Shown here: one piece after another, positions 33,331 to 45,353 of the stretch | How the letters are laid out: each line of letters begins with the position of its first letter | Numbering within the stretch: the first letter of the stretch is position 1 | NCBI GenBank assembly: GCA_959347315.1 | Contig: OY365806.1 | Span: 37,666,505 to 37,730,504, forward strand | DNA length: 64,000 bases | Direction of reading: 5' to 3' | DNA from: Bimastos eiseni | Lineage: Eukaryota > Annelida > Clitellata > Crassiclitellata > Lumbricidae | Notes under the pieces: generated by a model | What the model was told of the DNA's origin: nothing | What the model saw: the letters and a program-made list of their open reading frames with translations, nothing else | Databases searched by the model: none | Position numbers and translations under genes: made by a program

Positions 33331-34293
33331 TCAAATTGTACGGCGAAAAATATGTTACCGCCAAAATATGGGGCATGGGTTAGTTTGAAATGTTGAACTT
33401 TTCGTTATAAATACAACTGTGTAACTGTTATCATCGTTTGTGTACAACATGTAACTGTATGAATATTTTATTTACCCTTCGTAACAATAATCACGTTATT
33501 ACCATTTCCATTTTAAGACCGGAACTCGAACTCTTTAACCCAACTTCCCGGAAATCCGCATTCGTGCCGACAGGCTGAGACAACTATATATTAGGGTAAT
33601 ATTGTTCTCGCTTTGCGTAGGGTAATACTATTTCGGCAAACCATAAAGCTTGCCGCAGTGAGACCTTTCTTGTAATAAAAGACCTTACTTCATGGCATCG
33701 TTAATTCTGCATCGTAAATGCATGGGCTAAAAGGAATAACCTAAGATTAAATAGCGGCAAATCGCGTGAGATGCTGATACGACGAGGAGGACATCGCCCT
33801 CTGCAGATGAAAAGAGTCGACTCTAGGGTCACATTAAGAGAGTCGTAATAAGTGATTACCCAGCGTATGATTTCACATGTAGAACGTGTAACGATGTCTG
33901 TTCCGGATAACCTCACATACTCAGAGTCCTCGAAAGCACACGTTATGTCGTTGAGTGCATGCGCTTCAAGAAGCATCTCGTGCGATTGCCGCAAAACGTA
34001 ACCTGTGCAAAGAACCAGCCTATATATAGTGGGTCTACTCAAGTGCTGATCATCGTCACAGGATATAGCGCTTCCGGGGAAAAAGTGCATAGGGCAGGAT
34101 GTTTGTTAACTGAGTCTAAGGACATTGAGACGATTGAACGAAGAATCTGAGACGGAAACAGAACCATGTGCTCTTTCATATCATCCCACCGAAAATCCTG
34201 ACACCTTACAGACTACTCCCGCGTCTCCATGAGTAGTAGCTCCCTTTAATACGACGAAAGTGTCATCCCGAAAATAAGCATAAATGTAAAAAA
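33331..34293. other. No gene recognised
   Basis: A 129-codon minus-strand frame at 33701-34090 is the longest non-repetitive frame nearby. It shows no motif, and its length is within what chance allows for 64 kb. Confidence 0.45.
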
Positions 34294-34860
34294 CTAACTG
34301 AGTTACCCGGCTTTGCCCGGGTCCTTACAATTGTTAAATGTGTTGAACATTGTTTCCCAATCCTCGTCCACTTAGTGAGCCCTACACGTGTAGATGCGAG
34401 ACGGAGAACAATGTCCAGTTTCACTCCTCCAACCACTTCGTGACTACATACCAGTCACGCCCAGGCATCTTGACCCCGCCTATGAAAAGCCTAAACGCAC
34501 TGCGGATACTATTTCTACGAGAAAAATGAAAGTAATAAGGTTGCCGCGCAAGCGAGTTTAACATGGCATTGATGCGCGTTGATCTCAACCTAAATTGACG
34601 GCCAATCCGATGCTCCCAATCCAGACATCATCACGTGGTGGATAACTGGTTTACTTTTATTCGTGCGTTGTATAATGAACGCGTAATTTCGGTGCGTTTG
34701 CGCGAAGTTTTCATCCTGTAACATGAAGAAGGGGTAAGATTTTGGGATCTCGAACTCCTTATGTTTTTTCTCGGCCACCAGGAAGTATTCGTGCAAAATT
34801 TGGGAGCAATCGGTCCAGTGCATCAGTAGTTTTTGTGGAACATGCAAACATATTTACTTT
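34294..34860 (-). mobile_element. Helitron-like element, 3' part
   Basis: Seen on the minus strand: CACAAAAACTACTGATGCAC and GGACCGATTGCTCCCAAATT, later the hairpin CCCGGGCAAAGCCGGG (34305-34322), then TAACTCAGTTAG. Known: many animal non-autonomous Helitrons carry such an A-rich ACTGGACCGATT-like segment followed by a CCGGG hairpin and a CTAG-like end. The end here is decayed (TTAG). The 5' limit is uncertain. Confidence 0.6.
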
Positions 34861-36597
34861 TTCCTTATGGTTATGATCGTGTAAGCAGTAGACCTACATT
34901 AGTGCAAAAGATCCAACAAACCATTTATTCTTATCATTGTAACTGGTTGCAGTTTGCCATCCAGAAGGGTCTACTAAACAGAGATAATAATGTTACATAA
35001 TATTGCGGGACTTCTTTTATTTGCGATTTGTAAGTGTCTACTTTATATGTATTTACAAACTATTGGCTTTGCTTAAAAAAATCCGTCTGCACTCTACACT
35101 GACAGATTGTTTCTTAAAACAACAAAATTGGTTCTCTGAATATAAACAAAATTAAAATACAATACAGAACAAGCGAACAAACAAAACAAACAAACATTCA
35201 AATTGAATCAGCAAGTTTCTTATGTAGCATTTTGTTGTGATTCTGTAGGGATATATAGCCATCATAGGTTTACTGACCAGGGCCACCACATTTGCTGATT
35301 CGGACCTGCCAATAAAGTGAATATAGAATAGATGATGTGTGGTGATGTTAGGGAGATTTAGAGACAGCGATGGCAAGAACAGGTGTTTTATTAAAGAAGA
35401 GTCGATGTTGTAAAAAAGAGAATTATAGTAGCCGCGTTTGTAATGAACAATCGAGGTGTGGCTATTGTGCTCACGGTCTTGTAATCAAGTATTGGGGGCT
35501 GTCGACGAAAGTCACGAATATAGCAGGTGCGAGATAGGCAGAAGCTAATAATGACAATTTTTCAAGAGTTTAGGAATAACAGATTGGCGGCCATCCAGAC
35601 TCATATCCCGGGCGGATTATACGAGGGGTTCACGAATACTAATGAAGCAATGAACCAGAAAGAAGGGTTATGTAATCTGAGATGCTAAGGCTTTGGTCAA
35701 GAATTTCACCTAAGTTACGACAGAAGAATTTTGCAGTGTGTGTGTGTGCGCGCGCGCGTGTGTGTGTGGATACATAGGCAAGGTTGATGGAAATAGATGG
35801 ATCTGGAATTTTCTTGAGTCAAAGGCGGCTAAAAGACACAAACATGAGAGAGCTGATGTATCATCGAGCTTCTAATGTTTAAATTGAGTAAATTTTGGTG
35901 TAGTCAAATTGATTTGGATTTAGGATGCGCTATATATGTAGCGATTGTTGATACAGATATTGAAGTATATAGGAGATTATATATAAGGCGAGACAAACGC
36001 TGGAACGAGAGAAGGACAACTCGCTCCGAGAGTTTGATATGAAAGAGAGAATTCAAATTAGACGATAGTTTGAGAGGAGTTTCTTGTCTGCAGGCGCTTT
36101 TTTGCAATTGGTTTAATGATTAAAACGCTTTTTAAAAACATGGAAATCATGCCGATCGATATAAACAGATTGACGATCTTGGTTATAGTAGAAACGAGAA
36201 GGGTTGCACAGATTAGAGCGCATTGTTTGTTTTGAGATATTTAAATGGGGGTCGTTATTTCTGATTCAGTTACACGCAGGCTCAAATAGGTCAAAAGATG
36301 CAGTAGTTGGAAAAGCTGTGTCATGTGGTCGCGTGAGAAGTAAGAGTCACAATGCGCAGGTATTGACTTTTTAAGTAGAGTATGCAGTAAAAAGTGTGTA
36401 ATAAGAGACGGAGGCAGAACAGTTTGTGAGTAGAGGAGTCGGAGGCAAAGGAGTCGTCAATGGATACAGGTGGGATAAAGTTTTGAAGGACGTGGAGAAG
36501 ATCATTTACAGCTTTACCGAGATTTCGATCGTTGGATGAATCTGATTGAGCAAGGGGTGATAGGCAACGGTTTTTGACTTAAAAGAAGTTGGCTGTG
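34861..36597. other. No gene recognised; possible decayed LINE text
   Basis: The minus strand at 36360-36550 can be read as a frame with PPVSIDDSFASDS, vaguely like the region before a LINE reverse transcriptase, but the match is too weak to call. The rest is unique AT-rich sequence. Confidence 0.4.
35739..35769. repeat. Alternating (GT)n(GC)n(GT)n tract
   Basis: About 31 bp of strict purine-pyrimidine alternation with a CGCGCGCG centre, the classical Z-DNA-prone composition. Confidence 0.9.
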
Positions 36598-36598
36598 G

Positions 36599-36640
<42 letters not shown>

Positions 36641-36652
36641 TAATAATAATAT
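36598..36652. repeat. (AAT)n microsatellite
   Basis: About 17 ATA/AAT units. Confidence 0.96.
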
Positions 36653-37229
36653 ATACCATCCACCTTTTAGCACGTACCTGTTCGTCCCTTTAGCTTTTGA
36701 GACCACGGGCCCGATAAACAACGAAAGCCTGGTCTTTTATCTGACCTATGACAAAAAGTGTGGAGTTTAGGTATTTCAAAATTAAAATTTTAATTTTGCT
36801 TTATGTCTTAAGCTGCATATAATATTTATTTTTCTTGGCCGGATTCGTGAAAAAATTAGAGCTAGCTGTGAGTCATGACTGGTTATTTAAATTATGGTAA
36901 CGAGTTGGCAAGTCATTTTGACAGAAGATTCTATATTCTTGATTCCTCTGTATGTTATTGCGACTAAAGACGTTCAGCAGCAAACTAGTTATCAGAAGAA
37001 TGTAACAGTCTAGAAGAGGACGACACAAGTCAGCAGTGTATTTAGAAATGGATGGCAGGTTAATTGGTATTCTAACACTTAATACAACATTCAGAGGTGT
37101 GGTCAGTGTACTTCACGAGTTCAGTCTGAATCATTTGGGGAAGAACGACAAGTAGCAATCGAAAGAGGAGAGTCTTAAAGCACATAGAACTTCTCTAGAT
37201 TAAATGTGGACAGCATTCCCCAGAGTCTG

Positions 37230-37500
37230 ATCGAGAATAGTTCAGCTGAGAGAATTGTCTCCGACTTATCTGGGTTTATTGTCAATAATTAAAGCAAAGC
37301 GATATGTGAAGAGTGGGCAGGTAGAGTTCAGGTTCAGAATTTGCTGAGAGATCTGTGAAAAAAATAACGTATAGTGTGTCATCAGAAGAGTAGGGTACAC
37401 AAAACGACCAATGTGCTATGCATGTGCATACTTTGAGAAAGTAATAATAGGCGACATGAGGATTATAAACTGAACAGGCTAAACCCTGAGACAGACCTTA
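37230..37500 (-). pseudogene. L2/CR1-type LINE reverse transcriptase fragment
   Basis: Seen on the minus strand: a CLSQGL segment, 34 residues later YSSDDTLYVIF (codons near 37369-37395), then INPDKSETIL (37250-37279, in another phase). Known: L2/CR1 reverse transcriptases have PQGS, about 33 residues to Y-A-D-D-T-Q-L-Y, then L-N-x-D-K-T-E. Spacing and order agree, with the catalytic motif changed to SSDD, in-frame stops and at least one frameshift. TAGGCCTA (37518-37525) lies just upstream. No intact protein is possible. Confidence 0.6.
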
Positions 37501-37679
37501 GTGTACACTTATACAAGTAGGCCTATATTTAATGATGGCCAGAGTCACAAAGGACTTGACTTTGGTGTATCATTAGTTGATGCTTTATATATTTGTTTCA
37601 AATTTATAACATTTTCAGTTAGTCATAATACTGCTCCGTTGGATCATTCGAACCGAACCTGTGAAAATATGCATTAACG

Positions 37680-37960
37680 TAGTTTCGTACATATATATAT
37701 GCGCCATATTATTTATATATATTTGTAATATATATCTTTTATGGGTTCTTCTATGGATTCTTTAGCGCTATAATTAAGTAGTATATATATATATTTATAT
37801 AATATATGAGACTGGTGTATGATGGGTGGATCACATTGTAAGAATTCGTTGCAAGCCCATGTATCGCTCGGTCGATGCTAGACAATGCAAGGTCGCCTCC
37901 ATATATATATATATATAAATATATATATATAAATATATATAAATATATATAAATGCATCT
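37680..37960. repeat. TA-rich microsatellite patches
   Basis: (TA)n, TATATAAA and AAATATAT runs at 37690-37810 and 37900-37955 around a short unique segment. Confidence 0.9.
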
Positions 37961-39379
37961 TTCCTTCATACAATTATATACTGCGCAGTTGACGTTGACA
38001 GTAATTTCTTGTCCTTTGTCGATCTGACTGAAAGTAAAATCAAAGAGAGACGAGGAATGTTAGAGAAACACAGCAAAAGACTTAGAGATGGTTAGGAAGG
38101 GGAGAACGTGCGGTGAAAACATTCAACGCGTATACGGCAGCGTCTGATAAAATTATGAATTGAAACCTAGATAGGTTTCTGCATATTCGGAAACGGTTTA
38201 CCTGCATTTGTAACAGAGCACGTGGATGAAGATCCAACATTCAAAGGGATTGATCCTGGTTAATGCTTTAATCTATGCTAATTTATTAGCATCGTGCATG
38301 CATAAGCTCATATTGCATATTTACGCTTTAAGACTTACATATTCTCTTGCTCAAGCGCAGACGCCCACTCAGAGCGATGCTCGGCTGCTGATTTTGCTTC
38401 ATTACATTACATTACATTAATGGCAGTAAGATTTTGCCTAAAAATTTAATCTGTAAGCATAAGAATGTATTTAGAGTATATCCTAACAAAAAACTTTGAG
38501 GCCAGAGGTCAAAACCCGCCGCTTGTCGGCTCGTGGTTATTGAGATAAAGGCTGAAATAAGTGAAAGGTGTCAAAAACACACACACAAATCATTTTATGG
38601 TATATTGTTACAAATAAATATGCCTTCTTTCAATATCTGAAATGTTGAATTCAAATATTTATAATATATATTCGAGAAAAATGACTTTTAACGAATGTGG
38701 TGTCAAGATTTGCATTGCTAAAATATGCTTGTTACCAGTGGTGAATGAGCTGGATTTCACATGCCGATCTGCCATAATTTGCAAAGTAGCAAACAGATTT
38801 TGATGCCGCGTGCTTCATTTCATACACAATATGGCCCTTTATTGCTAAGCAGGGTTGCCGAGTAATCGAGTAATGATTGTTAAGATCTTTGATGACATGA
38901 ATATTCTGAAGTTTGTGCTTCGGTTTTCTCATTTGTTCAGATTATACTAATGAAAGACTCAAACGAGTATAACTTAAGTTAGATAAAAGCTATTTCTACT
39001 CTGCAAAAAGTAATTTGAAGCAGACGCATTGTAGAATATGATTTAATAAAAAGTCAAAAAACGACAAGAGACGGGTTTTGACTCCTGGTCTCACCAGTAT
39101 GAGAGGGCAAAATGATCAAAAACTATACTTTAAAAAAATGAAAGGTCGACTCTAATAATAACCCGAATATGTAGCATGCGTGGGTGAATGCGTCAATATG
39201 CATGACTTTATATATAGGAATGTTGCGCATGGGTACATTGTCTGATGTGTTTAGATGGACATGTGCATGGGTTTGGTTGGTCATCGGTCATTCGCATCAT
39301 CAATGATACACGTGTCATTAGACGGGACATCGAGATGTGTATCTCCCATCGCCAATGTATGCATACAGCCTAAGGATCA
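37961..39379. other. No gene recognised
   Basis: AT-rich unique sequence. Near 38497-38530, AGGTCAAAACCCGCCGC is partly complementary to GACGGGTTTTGACTCC at about 39070, a possible decayed inverted repeat 560 bp apart. Confidence 0.45.
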
Positions 39380-39540
39380 ATCTCTCCCTCTCTCTCACCC
39401 CCACTCTTCCCCTATCGCTCCAACCCTCTCTTCCTCTCTCTGTCTGTGTCTCTGTCGCTGTCCTGTCTATGGTCTCTGTGTCTGTCTGTATGTCTCTCTC
39501 CCTCCCTCTCTTTCTCTCTCTCTATCTATCTCCCCCCGTA
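39380..39540. repeat. CT/CTGT-rich microsatellite
   Basis: Degenerate CTCTCT, CTGTCTGT and TATCTATC units. Confidence 0.9.
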
Positions 39541-40404
39541 ATTCCTCTCCTCTGGTCCGATAAAAGTGATCGACTCTTATCCCAATGCACACATCAATAC
39601 GCCAATGGCGTCACTGACGACAGACAGATACGCCCATAAACCTACAGATATGTCTTCGCCTCATGTTGTACAGCCTCGGCTTCTTCTGGCCTACAGGAAA
39701 ACATTCATGAGCAGGGAAAGTTACTTACAAGAAGTAAAAGATCTTAATTGTTGAATTGACTCTGCAACATCTTCAACCCATCTATGTCTTCGTCTATTGC
39801 ATGTGATCTGTCTATGTTTGCCTTTCTGATCGTCTCTCTCTATGTTTGTGTCTCTGTGTGCATACAGGCGTGTGCCAGTCAAGTCATCTTGATCTCTTTG
39901 TCTTCATGCCTATATCTCTATTTGTATTCTTTTCCCATTCAATCAGTTAGTCAATCAATCTATTTGTGTGTAGCGTTCAGTAGAGCTGCTATAATGGCTC
40001 GAGGACTGCAGCTGCTTAAGCTTACTCTAAGAGAAGCGACGGCGTGTGAATAAGTATGATCGTCATTCGGTGCAAATACGAGCGATACAATATTAGAGAA
40101 GCATACTTGAGAATCCGAACGACGGACGACATCTCATTCACGCTGTTACATTCTATGAGATTTATTGAGGCGCTGTATAAATGCGCAATATATTTCTATG
40201 CGATGACGTTGATGCATATAGTGGTCGTGATGCCAACGACACTGCTGCTGCTGCTGCTGTTGATGACGATAACGTCGGTAATGAGGATTGTGGACATGAA
40301 GAGTAAGAAGAGAAAGAGTGAACAGACAAAATGATGAATTGAAGTAGATGTACAAGGAAGAAAAGGGACATGCTGAAGCTGAAATGTTTGTGTTATTTTC
40401 TCTT
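39541..40404. other. No gene; possible tail motif and CTG run
   Basis: GAGGCGCTGTATAAATGCGC at about 40167-40186 is a plus-strand variant of the GCGC tail. A short (CTG)n lies at 40243-40260. Confidence 0.45.
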
Positions 40405-40600
40405 TATAATATATATATATATATATTGTATATTTCGTTGTGCAGATGGGTGCATAGGCGTGTGTGCGTGTGTGTTTGCGTGTTGTATGCGTACGCGTGT
40501 GCGTGTGTGTTAAGGTAGGTGTGTGTGGGTTTGTGAGTGTGTGTGTGTGTGTGTAGATCTATGTTTCGGTGTGTGTTTAGGTGTTTGCGTATGTAGGGAG
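40405..40600. repeat. (TA)n and degenerate (GT)n
   Basis: About 24 bp of TA, a unique spacer, then GT-rich text to about 40590. Confidence 0.92.
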
Positions 40601-41782
40601 GCTAGGGAATCGGAAGATTCTGGAATATTGGACATTTTGGCAGCTATCATTTGACGTCAGCTATAGAATTGAGTTGTTGCTCTGCTTTGCATCGTATCTG
40701 CATGTTGATCACCCAGCTGTTGAGGTCAAGCAATTGACCTCAGGACGGGTTCAACGCTGGGTCTCTAATCGAAAGAGTTTCTGGTTGACAAAAGTGCTGA
40801 GCGAATTCCGTGTAATGATCCTTGGAAAGTTGACTGCTCAAACGAACTGTTTCATCAAACAGTGTGATTTGATGATCGCCTCATACATAAGGATTTAAAG
40901 TAACCGACACAGGGTTTGTGCGATGCATTGACCCGTGTCCAGGTGCTTAGATTTTGTCCAGTGCATGTGGCCTCAGTGGACGACTGCACGAAATGAATAC
41001 CTTACCTATACGTTCAGATATTTATAGGACATGGGACGAGCCTTATTACTTCACGGGTTATTCTGGGTTGCGGCTCGTCATGTGGCTAATCGATTTCTTC
41101 TCTTCCGTTCACGTCATTTATCACTGAATTTGATGGATGTATTGTCTGGTGACCGATTGCTGACTGCAATCCACGTGCTGACAACATTCAGTTTCTGATT
41201 TCCATCGATTCTCCTTCGTAATATACTTCCGCCCTCGATCCAAGAATCACCCGAACCTGTTTACTAATGTTTAGAGACGAGTATGGGCTTCGATCGAACT
41301 CAGTCGGTTTCCTTAGACTGCTTCCAAACTCACCATTGACGGCCTTTCTCTGTCTATCTGCTATGAACAGATCAATTAAAAATTAAAAGTAGATGTCGGG
41401 CTTCGATGACTTGAGATTAAATAGATCATGAACGGCATGAATCTCTGATAAGCGAAATAATGAATGCAACGCTGACTCCGTCATGTTAGAAATTCGTAAA
41501 TAAACGTACGAGAACTATGAAGCTAATCCAACATCGGTTCTTGGATATCTCGAAATTGGACGCAAACCACTTGCAGATTGTTTTTAATTGCTGATATTTG
41601 AACTGGTGATGAATTTTCTTACCTTGGCTGCCATACCGAAGCCGATGATGGCTGCACACCATAGATTTATAAGGCGGAAAATAACGATTGTCAAGGAGTG
41701 CCTGAGTAGCTTAGAACGAGGCATTTCGAACATTAACATCCAGCTACAGAGACGACGCTGCGCCTGTTCAAGATATGCATAT
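40601..41782. other. No gene recognised
   Basis: A 105-codon plus-strand frame at 40581-40898 shows no family resemblance. Nothing else was seen. Confidence 0.5.
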
Positions 41783-41869
41783 GAATTACGAACCTCACGT
41801 TTTTATGAAGCAGAGGCTTGGATAATAACCGAAGACCAGGAGAAGAAGCTCGATGCCTTCCAACAATGA
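41783..41869 (+). pseudogene. LINE reverse transcriptase C-terminal fragment
   Basis: Seen: FYEAEAWIITEDQEKKLDAF ends at a TGA at 41867-41869. Known: many LINE endonuclease-reverse transcriptases contain Y-G-A-E-T-W-T-L-T-x-x-x-E-x-x-L-x-A-F, followed by C-L-R-R-I. Here the cysteine-arginine continuation is missing, so the fragment is broken immediately after the conserved stretch. The upstream 65 codons of the frame do not match the family. Confidence 0.6.
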
Positions 41870-42361
41870 ATCCTCGCCGCACGTCGACGAGATCAGCGGA
41901 AGCCGATCTACTCACCTGGCTTCAGACAGCCTGGAGGTGAACGCAGAACAGAGACAGCAACTGGCCAAACGGTGTGAAAATGGCAATGCTCCAGAAGAGA
42001 GCTAGTCTCAGGAGATGATAATGATGATGACCATGATGATGATGCTGATTCATGTTGACGTGGAATGTTGGGCGCACTTGGTGCAGTGACCGGCTTATTG
42101 GTTTCTTGGCCACTGCATCTATATTCCCTGAAGATCTGGATGATGATAGTTAAAGGGAAATAATGAGGCAGAGAGAACAAACCAAGAAAAGACAATGGCA
42201 CATTTATATATGCATATATTTGATGACGAAAATTAGCGCTAAACATGCAAAGGGAGAAAATAAACGGAGAACAGAGAAAGCGGGAACGAAGAAACTGTTA
42301 AGTGATAATAACATATGAAGAGGCATAATTATATCGACGTATTCAACTGACTACTGATTCT
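41870..42361. other. No gene recognised
   Basis: A small ATG/ATGATG patch near 42015-42050. Minus-strand frames are His/Leu-rich by composition. The continuation of the LINE protein was not found. Confidence 0.5.
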
Positions 42362-42500
42362 TCTACATCTTCTTCGTCCACCTTTTTGTTCCCACTTCTA
42401 CGTATCCCTCTACTTCTCCTTTTCTACTCCTTTTCCTCCTCCTCTTATTCCTCCTCCTCCTCCTTCTTCTTCTTCTTTTTCTTCGAAGGAGGAGGAGGAG
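42362..42500. repeat. CTC/CTT tract ending in a purine hairpin arm
   Basis: A pyrimidine-rich run is followed at 42485-42500 by GAAGGAGGAGGAGGAG, which is complementary to the preceding CTCCTCCTCCTCCTTC. It can therefore fold on itself. Confidence 0.88.
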
Positions 42501-42639
42501 ACTGGGTGTTTGTATTCAAAAACTGAAATAGATCCCGGCTGTACGCAATTATAAACATTGCGTAGGCATTGCGCATTCCCAATACGTTTTGTTAGTTTGG
42601 CAATTCAACGTAAAGTACTTGTAGGAGGTCACTGTTAAT

Positions 42640-42782
42640 AGTTAGTCCCGCAAAAAAGGAAGAAAATTCACACAAACGACGAATTTTCACGCCAAAGGAT
42701 AATTATGTCAGGATATTAACGGTTTTGGAATTTTAAAAATCGATGAACATTTGCCATGTTATTTTCCTTTCTCCGAACACTG
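42640..42782. mobile_element. Partial copy of the 4.56-kb Tc1/mariner-type MITE
   Basis: Shares the 20-mer ACGGTTTTGGAATTTTAAAA (42719-42738) with the copy at 4929-4948. It ends in TCCGAACACTG followed by TA, equivalent to that element's right TIR (TCCGGACACAGTG). The left terminus was not found, so it is 5'-deleted or too diverged. Confidence 0.6.
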
Positions 42783-42884
42783 TATACATGTATGCATGAA
42801 TATTTTATACACACGTGATTTGCTGGTACTGCATACTCGTAAGCGCTCGTTTCAACAAAACTGTTAATATAGCTGGAAAAAATA

Positions 42885-42930
42885 GACACATACACACACA
42901 TACACACACACACACACATACACACATAAT
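42885..42930. repeat. (CA)n microsatellite
   Basis: ACACACAT units over about 45 bp. Confidence 0.95.
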
Positions 42931-44770
42931 GAATGAATGTACATGAACGCGAACTGCCATATAACAGTCCATGTCTAAGGAATTTCTCAAGTTCCCCAGA
43001 CACCAGAAGGCCCATGGCAAGACTGCAATGCAGTCGCAATGTATCCTCAGTCCGCATTTAGATATAGGCTAATAATAATCAGTGTTTAGCATGTTCAGTA
43101 GAAGCTGTGTGTTATAATTCAGCGTGTGCTTTCACTCCGAGCTCTTCCACTGTCATCTGACGAAGAAGACTCTGATGCAGGATATTGAATCTCATGGATT
43201 ATTTTCTGAAGCTTGGTTCTGTCCAACCAAATTTTGACATATACAATAATGCATCTACATAGATTTGTGAAGATTATGACTGTAGGCTATGGCTGTGGAA
43301 GACGACATCGTGATTGCACAGATATTGTCAACAAAAAAGAAAAATGTCGTTCCAGGATCTTTGAAAATGTGATGCGCGTTTGTGTAAGAAGTGGGCTAGG
43401 GCTAATCGTTGCAAAGCGTAAACTACAAATGCTCTAAAGTTAAGTAAAGAACACCAGATTCTTTAAGCACCTTCATCCGACATAAATATGTACATGTATA
43501 CTTGCATAGCACTTGATGTCATAATCATGAGTGAGCAACCAAAATAGCGGCGCAAGAACAAAATTTTCTAGCTCCGTGATTTTACAACGAGAGTCAAACG
43601 AAGCCCAGGTTGATTGGTGTGGATGGAGCCAACTGTGTATTTTCATGATAAAGAGTCTGATGCGGGTTGCAATCGGTCTTGATTGTTGAAGTAAAATATG
43701 GGCGCGTTGAGCACACATCTACCATGCAGTGGACCATCGACGTCACATCTAGAGCAAAAGCCGTCACCAACTTCAAATCAGCCACCAGCAAATATCACAG
43801 ATTCATCACCATTGACAACTACAAATGCTGCTCCTCACTCTTCCATTCATCTGTTTATCTTCATTCTTGTTTCATTTTCTTATTATTTGATCTCAACCAT
43901 ACTTGTATTACTTGTTGTTGGGATCAATAAAAAGCAATTATTATTCTATGTTATGCTATGTTATATCTCATCTTGATTCACGCTCCTCCATCTCCGATTT
44001 TCACCCCTCCCCAAACCCTACACCTTCTGTCACTCAGTCATCGCTTCTCTGTCAAGCCTCTGAAGCTGAAGTATTCTCCTTAAGTGTCACTCCTCTCTTC
44101 CCGACAAGCGAAACGCACTTGATCCTATCCCACCTCTCTTTTAAAAGATCTGTTCAAGAGCTACTCTCTGATTCATTCGATTCTCTGCTTTACAACTCTC
44201 GCTCTAAACGTCACCCGCCTTAACAGCTGTAATCCTCTAACCGGACCTTGACCTCTGGACTGTACCCACCGAAAAACAAATCTGATTCGACCCAGTGTTA
44301 GAGAATAAGCTGGTGCCCTGTGCTTGGCTTTATGGCGACGCCTTGTGAGGTTTGAAGTTTACGATAACGTTTTGCATTAAGACGTCATCTTTTATAGCTG
44401 CAGACTACCTGCCTAACCACTCGTGAATCTTAGATCTTGTTATATAGACAGGTGTTCTTGTGGAGACAAGTGTTTACAAATAGTCTTTCAAAGATCATGA
44501 TCCCAAATCAACGCAATTAGAAAATGCGGAAAATAAACTATCCTGTAGGAAGTAAAATTGTCGAACAGTTTAGCGTTTAACACCAGTGAACTTGACCGTA
44601 GGTGACAGTATTTGCATCCTACTTAACTATAAACTCTTTTAAACAGGAAGCAGAAAAGGAGATAGACAGATGGCGAGGAAGAGAAGTAGAGAGGCAGAGA
44701 GCAAGGTATTATGAGCGTTAACTTCGTGAATTAACGATTATTTTTGGAGATCCGACTATTACTCTGCCAC
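42931..44770. other. No gene recognised
   Basis: About 1.8 kb of unique-looking sequence. Overlapping frames of 87-106 codons at 43667-44223 occur in three phases and show no domain. Confidence 0.5.
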
Positions 44771-45064
44771 CTATTTAAACTCCTTAATCAACTGTGAACT
44801 AACCAACCAAATTCCGGCAGATAATCGACCGAGAATGATTATAAAACTGATCAAAAACCGACAGAGGACTAACCAACCAACAACCAGAACCGATTGAATA
44901 TCAACCGATCATCAAGGGTCGAATGACTACCAGCAAAGCACCAAGGGCCGAAAAAACAAAACAAACAAAATTAACCAAACAAACGCTAATGACCGAATGA
45001 GTACCAATCTAATCATAAAGGACCAAATGAGTACCAAATAAATACAATGCAACTGTAATTTGAT

Positions 45065-45253
45065 AATGCCCTCCTTACAGAAAGTTCAGAAGTGCACCGT
45101 GAAACCTGGCAACCATTAAGAGCCATAGGCAGACTGGAAGAGGTAGGTTTTCAAGTTTGTGCGAAAGACAGACTCACTGAGAGAGGGGCGAACATGAGGA
45201 GGCAGAGAGTTCCAGATGGAGGGACCGTCATCAGTGAATGACCGTCGGCCGAA
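45065..45253 (-). mobile_element. 5'-truncated L2-like LINE, terminal coding part and 3' UTR
   Basis: The C-terminal 45 codons of a reverse transcriptase (45116-45253) plus about 50 bp of 3' UTR that reads GCACTTCTGAACTTTCTG and then a GGGCATTATCAAATTAC-like version of the GCGCTATATAAATT tail. This links the free-standing tails elsewhere in the window to L2-like LINEs. No clear target duplication was found. Confidence 0.7.
45116..45253 (-). pseudogene. L2-like reverse transcriptase C-terminus (45 codons, open)
   Basis: Reads FGRRSFTDDGPSIWNSLPPH, then VFRTNLKTYLF and ends in SAYGS with TAA (45116-45118). Known: L2/CR1 proteins end with G-x-R-x-F-x-x-x-G-P-x-x-W-N-S-L-P-x-x-x-R and F-K-x-x-L-K-T-x-L-F. 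All key positions are present and no stop interrupts it, suggesting this is the youngest L2-like remnant here. The rest of the protein is missing because of 5' truncation. Confidence 0.8.
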
Positions 45254-45353
45254 GAAAAAACGCAATTAGAAAATAAACGCTAATGACCGAATAAGTACCA
45301 ATCCAGGCACAAAAGACCGAATGAGGACAAACCAAACACCAATCGAGGACCGT

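Noticed and set aside
33701..34090. 129-codon minus-strand frame
   Set aside because: No recognisable motif, and its length is within chance expectation for a window this size.
36360..36550. Pre-reverse-transcriptase region of a LINE on the minus strand
   Set aside because: PPVSIDDSFASDS is suggestive, but it lies downstream of the recognised RT fragment in the same orientation and matches too weakly.
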